Assembly: GCF_006439055.1 (NCBI RefSeq)
Contig: NZ_RCZC01000001.1
Coordinates: 558,001-622,000, forward strand
DNA length: 64,000 bases
Direction of reading: 5' to 3'
Source of the DNA: Sphingomonas glacialis
Lineage (GTDB): Bacteria > Pseudomonadota > Alphaproteobacteria > Sphingomonadales > Sphingomonadaceae
Shown: one piece after another, positions 42,311-50,522 of the stretch
Layout of the letters: each line of letters opens with the position of its first letter
Position numbering within the stretch: the stretch's first letter is position 1
Made by a program: the position numbers and the translations under genes
The notes under the pieces: generated by a model
Databases searched by the model: none
Told to the model about the DNA's origin: nothing
Seen by the model: only the letters and a program-made list of their open reading frames with translations

Positions 42311-44916
42311 GCTGCAGCGACCCCACCCGCCCGCGACGGCGGCGCAGCGCGCGCGATCACCCAGCGGACCAGCGGCTTGCAGCCTTCGAGCAGCCCCAGC
42401 AGGACGACGCCCAAACCGACCGCCAGCGCCATGTCGCTCCACGCGATCGTGCCGAACTTCAGCAGCGTCTGCGCTTGCGGGAGGAACAGGATCAGCGCGG
42501 TCACGGCGGTGATCGCAAGCGCGACGTATCGCAGCGCAGCGTTGTGCCGGAATAGCGCTTCGCCGAGCGCCGCACTGAACGAACGGTTGGCCAGGATCAG
42601 CGCGACGATCTCGGCGATCAGCGCAAAGAAGATCAGCGCGCGAAGCTCGGGCTCGGGCATGCCGCCCCATGTCTCGACGAAGAAGACGCTGGCCAGCATG
42701 GCAAAGGCGATCCCGCCCTGGAGCACGCTGCCGACAATCATCGGCAGCGCGAACAGCGGTTCGGCCGGATCGCGCGGCGGCCGCGTCATGATATCAGCTT
42801 CGTCGCGCTCCGCCTCGAACACCAGCGCGCAGACCGGATCGATCACCATTTCGAGCAACGCGATGTGGATCGGGCCGAACAGCAACGGCATGCCGAAGAA
42901 GAGCGGGAGCAGCGCCAATCCGGCGATCGGCACGTGGACCGCGAAGATGAACGCCATCGCCTTGCGGATATTGTCGTAGATCCGGCGTCCGAGCCGGACC
43001 GACGCGACGATCGACCCGAAATCGTCGTCGAGCAGGACGATCGCCGCGGCCTCGCGCGCGACGTCGGTGCCGCGCTTGCCCATCGCGATGCCGATATGCG
43101 CGGCCTTGAGCGACGGCGCATCGTTGACGCCGTCGCCGGTCATCGCGACCACCTCGCCCGCGGCCTTGAACGCCTGGACGATGCGAAGCTTCTGCTCGGG
43201 CATGATGCGCGCGAAGACGGTGACGGACTTCAGCCGTGCCGCAAGCGCGGCATCGTCGAGCGCGGCGAGATCGTCGCCGGTCAGCACATCGCCATCGACG
43301 ATGCCGGCCTGCGTCGCGATCGACCGCGCGGTCGCCGCATAGTCGCCCGTGATCATCACCACCCGGATGCCCGCGCTGCGGCATTCTGCGACCGCACCGG
43401 CGACACTCGCGCGGATCGGATCGGCCAGCCCGACGAGCCCGGTCAGGGTATAGCCATAGCCCTGCTGCGTTTCGGCCCAGGCGCGACTTGCGGGCGTCGC
43501 CGTCGCGACGGCAAGGACGCGGATACCCCGCACCGCCATCGCATCGACGGCGGCGGTCATCGCCGCGAACGCGTCGCTCGACAGGTGGCACAGGCCAGCG
43601 ATCGCTTCCGGCGCGCCTTTGGCCGAGAGCGTGAGCGTGTCTCCACGCTCCCAGATGTTCGACATGGCGAGGAGTTCGGGGCGCAGTGCATAGCCATGCA
43701 CCGGCCCGCCATCGGGCACGGCGATCGCCGGAATCGCGGCGCGCGCGGCGTGGAGCGCAATATCCATCGGATCGGTCGGCTCGGCGGCACTGGCGAGCGC
43801 CGCGGTCGCGATGAGGGCGTGATACGAATCCGGCACCGCGACGTCCGGTGCGATCGCGAGGGTCGTACCGCCCGGCAGCCACAGTTCGGCGAGCGACATG
43901 CGGTTCTCGGTCAATGTGCCGGTCTTGTCGGTACACAATATCGTCGCCGAGCCGAGCGTCTCGATCGCCGCGGCGCGGCGCGTGAGGACCCCGACCTTGC
44001 CGATCCGCCATGCCCCCATCGCCAGGAATACCGTCAGCACGACCGGAAACTCTTCGGGCAGCATCGACATCCCGATCGCGATGCCAGCGAGCAATGCCTC
44101 GATCCAGCCCCCGCGCAGCAGGCCGTACATGAGCACCACCGTCAGCGCGACCGCCCCGCCCCCGATCGCGCACCAGGTGACGATCCGCGTCGTCTCGCGG
44201 CTAAGGCGCGGCGCTTCGGTGTCGAGCGTCGCGAGCGACTGGCCGATCCGCCCGATTTCGCTGCGGGGTCCGGTCGCCAACACGCGCGCAATGCCGCTGC
44301 CGCGCGCGACGAGCGAGCCCGAATAGACATAGGGCTGACCATCGCCGCCAGGCCGCGGCGCCGCGCCGCCGGCGGGGGCGTCGTGGACGTCCAGCAGGAT
44401 CTTGCCGACCGGCACCGATTCCCCCGTCAGCAGCGACTCGTCGGCCTGCAGGTCGTTTGCCGCGACGAGCACGGCATCGGCGGCGATCCGGTCCCCCTGT
44501 TCGAGAACGATCAGATCGCCGCGGACGACCTCGCGCCCGGCGACATGGCGACGCGCGCCATCGCGGATCACCAGCGCGCGCGGCGCCGAAAGGTCGCGCA
44601 GCGCCTCGAGCACATGCTCGGTTCGTGCTTCCTGAACGACGGTGACGGCGATCGAGAAGGTCGCGAAGCCCAGCAGAATCAGCGCTTCGGTGAGATCGCC
44701 GAGCAGCAGATAGGCCAGGCCGCCGGCGAGCAGCAGCGCCAGCATCGGTTCGCGCAGGACGTCGAACGCGATCCGCAGGATCGATCGCTGTGCTGCGCGC
44801 GGCAGTTCGTTGGGACCGTCCGCGGCAAGCCGCGTCGCCGCATCGTGCGACGACAATCCGCTGGCGCCTGTGTCGCCTGGTGCATCACCGGCGTGCCGAG
44901 GCGATGGCGAGATCAT
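42307..44916 (-). CDS. P-type cation-transporting ATPase (P2-like)
   Basis: An 869-residue P-type ATPase. An N-terminal cation-ATPase domain (RLAADGPNELPRAAQRS) leads to the first helix pair, actuator motif TGES (LLTGESVPVG), phosphorylation site Asp330 in CTDKTGTLTEN, hinge MTGDGVNDAPSL, and about four C-terminal helices. The pattern fits P2-type Ca2+/Mg2+ or Na+/K+-like pumps rather than heavy-metal P1B pumps, which would have CPC and metal-binding domains. The start ATG 44916 is preferred over 44943 because it overlaps the stop of the small membrane ORF by 4 nt (ATGA). The ion is not determined. Confidence 0.9.
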   Translation of the reverse strand: MISPSPRHAGDAPGDTGASGLSSHDAATRLAADGPNELPRAAQRSILRIAFDVLREPMLALLLAGGLAYLLLGDLTEALILLGFATFSIAVTVVQEARTEHVLEALRDLSAPRALVIRDGARRHVAGREVVRGDLIVLEQGDRIAADAVLVAANDLQADESLLTGESVPVGKILLDVHDAPAGGAAPRPGGDGQPYVYSGSLVARGSGIARVLATGPRSEIGRIGQSLATLDTEAPRLSRETTRIVTWCAIGGGAVALTVVLMYGLLRGGWIEALLAGIAIGMSMLPEEFPVVLTVFLAMGAWRIGKVGVLTRRAAAIETLGSATILCTDKTGTLTENRMSLAELWLPGGTTLAIAPDVAVPDSYHALIATAALASAAEPTDPMDIALHAARAAIPAIAVPDGGPVHGYALRPELLAMSNIWERGDTLTLSAKGAPEAIAGLCHLSSDAFAAMTAAVDAMAVRGIRVLAVATATPASRAWAETQQGYGYTLTGLVGLADPIRASVAGAVAECRSAGIRVVMITGDYAATARSIATQAGIVDGDVLTGDDLAALDDAALAARLKSVTVFARIMPEQKLRIVQAFKAAGEVVAMTGDGVNDAPSLKAAHIGIAMGKRGTDVAREAAAIVLLDDDFGSIVASVRLGRRIYDNIRKAMAFIFAVHVPIAGLALLPLFFGMPLLFGPIHIALLEMVIDPVCALVFEAERDEADIMTRPPRDPAEPLFALPMIVGSVLQGGIAFAMLASVFFVETWGGMPEPELRALIFFALIAEIVALILANRSFSAALGEALFRHNAALRYVALAITAVTALILFLPQAQTLLKFGTIAWSDMALAVGLGVVLLGLLEGCKPLVRWVIARAAPPSRAGGVAAA

Positions 44917-45011
44917 CGCCGCCGCCGATGCCAGGCGATCCAATAGAGCATCAGGGCAAGGCCGATCAGCAGCCCTGAGCCAAAAGCCGCAATGAGGTGG
45001 CCCGTCGTCAT
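44913..45011 (-). CDS. 32-residue single-helix membrane protein coupled to the ATPase
   Basis: A short frame encoding MTTGHLIAAFGSG, a hydrophobic run to MLYWIAW, and a basic tail HRRRR. This is a clear one-span membrane helix with positive-inside orientation of the C-terminus. Its TGA overlaps the ATPase ATG (ATGA), and its ATG overlaps the stop of a weak upstream frame in the same way. Very small partners are known for P-type pumps (KdpF for KdpFABC; regulins for SERCA). A regulatory or stabilising role is inference; no homologue is recognised by name. Confidence 0.5.
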   Translation of the reverse strand: MTTGHLIAAFGSGLLIGLALMLYWIAWHRRRR

Positions 45012-45232
45012 GACGGAGTGCGCGTCGGGGGCGTCGGGATGGGGCCGGACATCACAATGCCGACCCGAAGAGGAGACCAATTTCGGCGGCCAGGGGTTTT
45101 GGCCGCTGCGGCAGCGCAGACGATCAGGCGGGCGCTCGGGACGTTGCCGTCATTGCCCTCCAGCGCGCCGGCACCGAGCCAGCGGATACGCGACACCAGC
45201 TGGGGCTCGGGGTGAAGGTGGAACTTCGTCAT
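45008..45232 (-). CDS. Possible small ORF upstream of the membrane microprotein
   Basis: A 74-codon frame from ATG 45232. The first 43 codons (MTKFHLHPEPQLVSRIRW...) have mainly G or C at the third position, as in real genes here; the last third does not. The stop overlaps the next ATG by 4 nt. No domain is recognised, and the frame is open further upstream in non-coding-like sequence. It could be real, a remnant or chance. Confidence 0.22.
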   Translation of the reverse strand: MTKFHLHPEPQLVSRIRWLGAGALEGNDGNVPSARLIVCAAAAAKTPGRRNWSPLRVGIVMSGPIPTPPTRTPS

Positions 45233-45731
45233 CGCCGCATTCGCCTTTTTCCGCACCGCCGCTACGCTCACCCGCGTGGCATCGGCGCTGGGGAAAATCC
45301 TAGGGGAGCGACCACCGGCACCCCATACGTAGTTCCCGCGGGCACGCCCTCGCCCTTGTCGGGCGGATGATGATGACCTTGGCTCGCGCTTGCGCGATCT
45401 GGCGCGGCAGCACCGGCGGTACGGCGATCGGCGGCTGGACATCCTGCTCCGGCGGGGCAGCATCACGACCAAGCCCACGAAAACGCGGCGGCGCGCCCGC
45501 GAGCAAGGTCTGACGGCGCGTCGCGGGAAGGGAAGAAGGCGCGCCGTCGACGCGCGGGGGTCGGCCTCGGTGCTGGCTCTGCCCAGAAAGACCGATGACC
45601 AGACGGTCGGCGTGTCTCGCTGGACCTCGGACCGTGACTTCATTGGGCTTCGGTGCCCGGTAAAGCTCCGACACCTGCGTATCGCCAGATCTACACTCGA
45701 ATGCAAAAATCGCTGCAGCCGGGCTCTTCGC
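45233..45731. other. Intergenic region without a supportable gene
   Basis: About 500 nt between the small ORFs and the outer-membrane factor gene. Open frames on both strands are Arg-rich shadows with no recognisable product. No terminator with a T-tract was seen after the efflux operon. Confidence 0.45.
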
Positions 45732-47189
45732 CTACGGTACACCTTGTCCAAGGGCCGCACCGTATCCCCCGGACCATCCGCCCCCCAGCGCCTGGACCAA
45801 AGCCGCAGCGGTCGTCTGGCGGTCCGCGCGGATCTGGATCAGCGCGCGGCGCGCGGCGAACGCCGTCGCCTGCGCGGTGACGACGTCCGAATAGACGACG
45901 ATCCCCGACTGATACTGGAAACGGACCGCCGCCTCGCTGCGATCGGCGGCGACCGAAGCGGTGGTGAGCAACTTTTCCTGCCGCGCAAGGATCGCGGTCG
46001 CGGCGAGATTGTCCTGCACCGCCTGGAACGCGGTGAGCGTCACCTGGCGATAATTGGCGACCGCGGCGTCATAGGCCGCGCGACTGCCCGCGACACGTGC
46101 ACGGCGCGCGCCGCCATCGAAGATCGTCTGCGCGAGCGACGCCCCGACCGACCAGAGCGAGGAGGCCGAGCTGAACAGGCTCGACAAAGTATCGCTGTTG
46201 AAACCCCCGCTCCCGCTGAGGCTGAGCGACGGGAAGAAGGCGGCGCGATCGACGCCGATCTGCGCGTTGGCGGCGGCGACCAACCGCTCGGCCGAGGCGA
46301 TGTCGGGGCGGCGTTCGAGCAGCGTCGAGGGGACCTCTACCGGTACGTTCGGGATCACCGGCTTCCAGTCGGCGACGGCAGGCAAGGTGAAGGCTGCGGC
46401 ATTCTCGCCGATCAGCGTCGCGATCGCATCCTCGAGCTGCGCGCGCGTGCGCTTTTCGCCCTCGAGGTCGGATTGCGCCGAGGCGAGTTGCGACTGGCCC
46501 TGGAACACGTCGCTATGCGCGACGATCCCGGCATTGTAGCGGTTGGTGGCGATCGTCAGCGAGCGCTGGTACGCCGCGACGGTCGCCGCCAGGCTGACGA
46601 TCTGCGCATCGGATGCACGCAGCCCGAGATAGTTGGTCACCAATTCGCCATCGAGCGCGAGTTGCGCCGAGGCGAGATCGGCGCCGCGCGACTGTTCGGT
46701 GAAGCGTTGGTTGGCGACCGTGTTGCGGATTTCGCCGAACAGATCCGGCGCCCAGCTGGCGGAAAGCCCCGCATTGTAGCTGGTCGAGGCGCGCGACCCC
46801 GCTGCCGAGGTCACCCCGTTGGTGACGATCGTACGCGATCCGCCCGACGCCGAATGCGTCACCGATCCGGTCGCTGATACCGTCGGGAACAGGCTTGCGC
46901 GCGCTTCGCGGGTGAGCGCGCGGGCCTGGCGATAGGTCGCCTCGGCCTGGGCGAGCGTCTGGTTGTGCGCATGCGCGCGGACCACGAGCTCGTCGAGCGT
47001 CGTATCGCCAAAGTCCTTCCACCACTCGCCGCGCGGCGCGCCATCGGCGGGGGCGGCGGGCTGCCAGCCGTCGACCGGCTTCCACTGCGTCGCATCGGGG
47101 CTGGTCGGACGCGCATAGGGCGGCGCGAGCGAGCAGCCGGCAAGCGCGACGCTAGCGAGGAGAGCGGACCAGGAGCGGATCGGTTTCAT
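45732..47189 (-). CDS. Outer-membrane efflux factor, NodT/OprM family lipoprotein
   Basis: A 485-residue lipoprotein with signal sequence ending in the lipobox LAGCSLAPPY (Cys19). Two TolC-type repeats are visible: NQTLAQAEATYRQARALTREARASLFP, then ERRPDIASAERLVAAANAQIGVDRAAFFP. It forms the outer-membrane exit duct of a tripartite RND pump. ATG 47189 overlaps the stop of the upstream pump gene by 4 nt, fixing the start. It is the last gene of the adaptor-pump-pump-duct operon. Confidence 0.92.
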   Translation of the reverse strand: MKPIRSWSALLASVALAGCSLAPPYARPTSPDATQWKPVDGWQPAAPADGAPRGEWWKDFGDTTLDELVVRAHAHNQTLAQAEATYRQARALTREARASLFPTVSATGSVTHSASGGSRTIVTNGVTSAAGSRASTSYNAGLSASWAPDLFGEIRNTVANQRFTEQSRGADLASAQLALDGELVTNYLGLRASDAQIVSLAATVAAYQRSLTIATNRYNAGIVAHSDVFQGQSQLASAQSDLEGEKRTRAQLEDAIATLIGENAAAFTLPAVADWKPVIPNVPVEVPSTLLERRPDIASAERLVAAANAQIGVDRAAFFPSLSLSGSGGFNSDTLSSLFSSASSLWSVGASLAQTIFDGGARRARVAGSRAAYDAAVANYRQVTLTAFQAVQDNLAATAILARQEKLLTTASVAADRSEAAVRFQYQSGIVVYSDVVTAQATAFAARRALIQIRADRQTTAAALVQALGGGWSGGYGAALGQGVP

Positions 47190-50100
47190 GCGGGAAGCTC
47201 GCGAAGGGTACCGCGTCGAGCGGCACGGAGGGCGGTTCGGCGGCGGCGATTGGCCAGGCCATCGAGGCAAACATAGATGACCGGCGTCGTGATCAGCGTG
47301 AGCACCTGGCTCGCGATCAGCCCGCCGATGATGACGATGCCGAGCGGCTGGCGCAGCTCCGCCCCCTCGCCGAAGCCGATCGCGAGCGGCAGCGCGCCGA
47401 GCGCGGCGGCGATCGTCGTCATCAGGATCGGGCGGAAGCGGAGCAGGCTCGCCTCGCGCGCCGCCGCCTCGGCGCTGATCCCGCGCGTGCGCTGCGCGTG
47501 GATCGCGAAGTCGATGATGAGAATGGCGTTCTTCTTGACGATGCCGAGCAGCAGGAAGACACCGATCAGCGCGATGATCGAGAAATCGAGCTTGAACAGC
47601 ATCAGCGCGAGCACCGCCCCCACCCCCGCCGCGGGCAGCGTCGAGAGCACGGTGAGCGGGTGGATCAGGCTTTCGTAGAGGATGCCGAGCACGATGTAGA
47701 TCGTCACCAGCGCGGCGAGGATCAGCAGCAGCTGGCCGCTCTGCGTATCCTTGAAGGTCGCCGCCGAGCCCGAGAATTTGCCATGCACCGTGGTCGGCAT
47801 GCCGATCTGCGCCTCGGCATCGCTGATCGCCGCCTGCGCATCGGACAAAGCGACGCCCGGCGCGAGATCGAACGAGAGCGTGGTCGAGACTTCGGTGCCG
47901 TCATGGTTGACGCTCGCCGCGGTGGCGGCCTGGCCGATCGAGGCGATCGCGTCGAGCGGCACCATCGTGCGCGGCGTGTTGCTGAGCGCGGACCCGGTCG
48001 AGGGGCTGCGCAGCGCCGGGTTGGTCGCGACCGCGGCGGTCGCGGTCGCGGCGGTCTTGCCCGCCGTCCCCGTGCCGGTCGCGGCGACACCGGTGGCGCT
48101 GGTCGTCGCGACCGTCGCCGTCGTCGTGACGTTGAGCGCGGTCGCATTGGGCCCGGTCGCGATCACCGCATCGGCATTCGCGGGAACACGCACGTCGGTC
48201 AGCGCGTGCGGGCCGGTGGTCATGTCCTGCGGCCAGCCGAGGATGACGCTGTACTGGTTGATATCCTCATAGATGTTGGCGACGCTGCGCTGACCGAAGG
48301 CGTCGTACAGCGCATTGTCGACGTCGCGCGAACTGATCCCGAGCCTCGCCGCACTGTCGCGATCGATCGTCAGGAAGCTCTCGACGCCATTCTCGCTATA
48401 GTCGCTGTCGACGTTCGCGAGCTTCTTGTTGGCCTGCAGCGCATCGTTGAGCTTCTTCGACCAGGTCTTGAGCGCGGCGGTGCTGTCGGCGACGAGCGTA
48501 TATTGATAGGAGGAATTGCCCTGCCGCGCGCCGATCCGCAGGTCCTGCACCGGTGCGAGGAACAGCCGGATACCGGCGATCGGCTGGAGCTTGCGCTGTA
48601 GCCGCGCGATGATCTCGGGCTCGGCGACGCCGTGCCGCTGACCGACGGGTTTCAACGCCACCATCATGAACGCGCTGCCCGCGCGATTGCCCCCGGTGAA
48701 GCCGATCACCGATTGCACCGCGCGGTCCTTGTGGATGATGCCGACGACCTGGTTGAGCTTCACCTGCATGTCCTGGAACGACACGCTCTGGTCGGCGCGC
48801 ACCCCCGCCATCAGCAGCGGCGATTGCTGCTGCGGGAAGAAGCCCTTGGGCACGACGACATAGAGATAGGCGGTCAGCGCGAGCACGCCGACGAACAGCA
48901 CGAGCACCAGCGGCTTCATCGCCAGCGCCCAGTCGAGCGCCTTTTCATAGACGCGCTCGACGCGCTGATAGCCGCGCTCGAGCCCGCGCGCGACGCGGCC
49001 CGGCTGCTTGACGGTGTCGCCCTCGCGCGGCCGGGGTTTGAGGAACCAGGCGCACAGCATGGGCGTGGTGGTGAGCGACAGCACGAGGCTGATCAGCACC
49101 GCCGCCGACAGCGTCACCGCGAATTCGCGGAACAGCCGCCCGACGATCCCGCCCATGAACAGCAAGGGGATGAACACCGCGACGAGGCTGACGCTGATCG
49201 ACAGCACGGTGAAGCCGACCTCGGCCGCGCCGCGCAAGGCGGCATCGATCCGCCCCATCCCCTCCTCGAGATGCCGAGTGGTATTCTCGAGCACGACGAT
49301 CGCGTCATCGACGACGAAGCCAGTCGCTACCGTGATCGCCATCAGCGAGAGGTTGTTGAGCGAGAAGCCGAGGAAATACATCACCCCGAAGGTGCCGAGC
49401 AGCGACACCACCGTCGCCACCGCCGGGATCATCGTCGAGCGCACGTCGCGCAGGAAAGCGAAGACGACGACGATCACCAGGACGAGCGCGATCAGCACGG
49501 TGATCTCGATTTCGCGCAGCGAGGCGCGGATCGAATTGGTGCGGTCCATCGCCACGTCGAGCTTGATGTCGGGCGGCAATTGCGCGCGCAAAGCCGGCAG
49601 CTCGGCGTTGATCTTGTCCACCATCTGGATGAGGTTGGCGCCGGGCTGCTGGGTGATATTGACGATGATCGCGCGCTTGCCGTTGTAGAGCCCGAGCGTG
49701 CGCGTATCGGCGACGCTGTCGCTGACCGTCGCGATGTCGCCCAGCCGCACCGCCGAGCTTCCTCGCCACGCCACCACCAGCGGGCGATAGTCGGCGGCGG
49801 TCTTGCCCGCGGCATTGGTGTAGATCTGCCACGAGCGGCCGTCCTTGCCCGAGATCAGCCCCTTGGGCCGGTTGGCGTTCGACGCCTCGATCGCGGCGCG
49901 GACATCCTCCATCGAGATGCCGTAGGAGTTGAGCTCGAGCGGATTGACCGCGACGCGCACCGCCGGCAGCGACCCGCCGCCCAGCTCGACATCGCCGACG
50001 CCCTGGATCTGCGCCATGCGCTGCTGGATGATGTTCGACACCGCGTCGTAGATCTGCCCGGCGGTGCGCGTGTCCGAGGTGAGCGCGAGCGTCACCACCG

Positions 50101-50512
50101 GCTGGCTCGCCGGGTTGACCTTGCGATAGGTCGGGTTCTGCCGCAGCGTCGCGGGCAGGTCGACGCGCGACGCGCTGATCGCCGCCTGGACCTCGCGCGC
50201 GGCGGTGTCGATGTTCTTCGACAGGTCGAACTGCAGCGAGATCCGCGTCGAGCCGAGCGAGCTTTGCGAGGTCATCTCGTTGACCCCGGCGATCGTCGCG
50301 AGCCGCCGTTCTAGCGGCGTCGCGATGCTCTGTGCCATCACGTCGGGGCTCGCGCCGGCAAGGCTCGCCGAGACGCTGATCACCGGGAAATCGACCTGCG
50401 GCAGCGGCGCCACCGGCAGCGAGAAGAACGCTGCGATCCCGGCGAGCGCAAGCCCGATCGTCAGCAGGACCGTCGCGATCGGCCGCCGGATGAAGGGCGC
50501 TGAAAGGTTCAC
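47186..50512 (-). CDS. RND multidrug efflux pump (MdtC-like), with Thr/Ala-rich insertion
   Basis: A 1108-residue HAE1-type RND pump. It begins LSAPFIRRPIATVLLTIGLALAG and has the proton-relay helix region with [19 protein letters not shown], plus paired porter and docking domains. The second large periplasmic loop contains an unusual low-complexity segment at about residues 785-835 (runs such as NVTTTATVATTSATGVAATG), which makes the protein roughly 70 residues longer than usual. The gene is 10 nt after the other RND pump. Two different pumps with one adaptor match the MdtB/MdtC arrangement, which works as a heteromultimer. Confidence 0.9.
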   Translation of the reverse strand: MNLSAPFIRRPIATVLLTIGLALAGIAAFFSLPVAPLPQVDFPVISVSASLAGASPDVMAQSIATPLERRLATIAGVNEMTSQSSLGSTRISLQFDLSKNIDTAAREVQAAISASRVDLPATLRQNPTYRKVNPASQPVVTLALTSDTRTAGQIYDAVSNIIQQRMAQIQGVGDVELGGGSLPAVRVAVNPLELNSYGISMEDVRAAIEASNANRPKGLISGKDGRSWQIYTNAAGKTAADYRPLVVAWRGSSAVRLGDIATVSDSVADTRTLGLYNGKRAIIVNITQQPGANLIQMVDKINAELPALRAQLPPDIKLDVAMDRTNSIRASLREIEITVLIALVLVIVVVFAFLRDVRSTMIPAVATVVSLLGTFGVMYFLGFSLNNLSLMAITVATGFVVDDAIVVLENTTRHLEEGMGRIDAALRGAAEVGFTVLSISVSLVAVFIPLLFMGGIVGRLFREFAVTLSAAVLISLVLSLTTTPMLCAWFLKPRPREGDTVKQPGRVARGLERGYQRVERVYEKALDWALAMKPLVLVLFVGVLALTAYLYVVVPKGFFPQQQSPLLMAGVRADQSVSFQDMQVKLNQVVGIIHKDRAVQSVIGFTGGNRAGSAFMMVALKPVGQRHGVAEPEIIARLQRKLQPIAGIRLFLAPVQDLRIGARQGNSSYQYTLVADSTAALKTWSKKLNDALQANKKLANVDSDYSENGVESFLTIDRDSAARLGISSRDVDNALYDAFGQRSVANIYEDINQYSVILGWPQDMTTGPHALTDVRVPANADAVIATGPNATALNVTTTATVATTSATGVAATGTGTAGKTAATATAAVATNPALRSPSTGSALSNTPRTMVPLDAIASIGQAATAASVNHDGTEVSTTLSFDLAPGVALSDAQAAISDAEAQIGMPTTVHGKFSGSAATFKDTQSGQLLLILAALVTIYIVLGILYESLIHPLTVLSTLPAAGVGAVLALMLFKLDFSIIALIGVFLLLGIVKKNAILIIDFAIHAQRTRGISAEAAAREASLLRFRPILMTTIAAALGALPLAIGFGEGAELRQPLGIVIIGGLIASQVLTLITTPVIYVCLDGLANRRRRTALRAARRGTLRELPA

Positions 50513-50522
50513 GCAGTCACCG

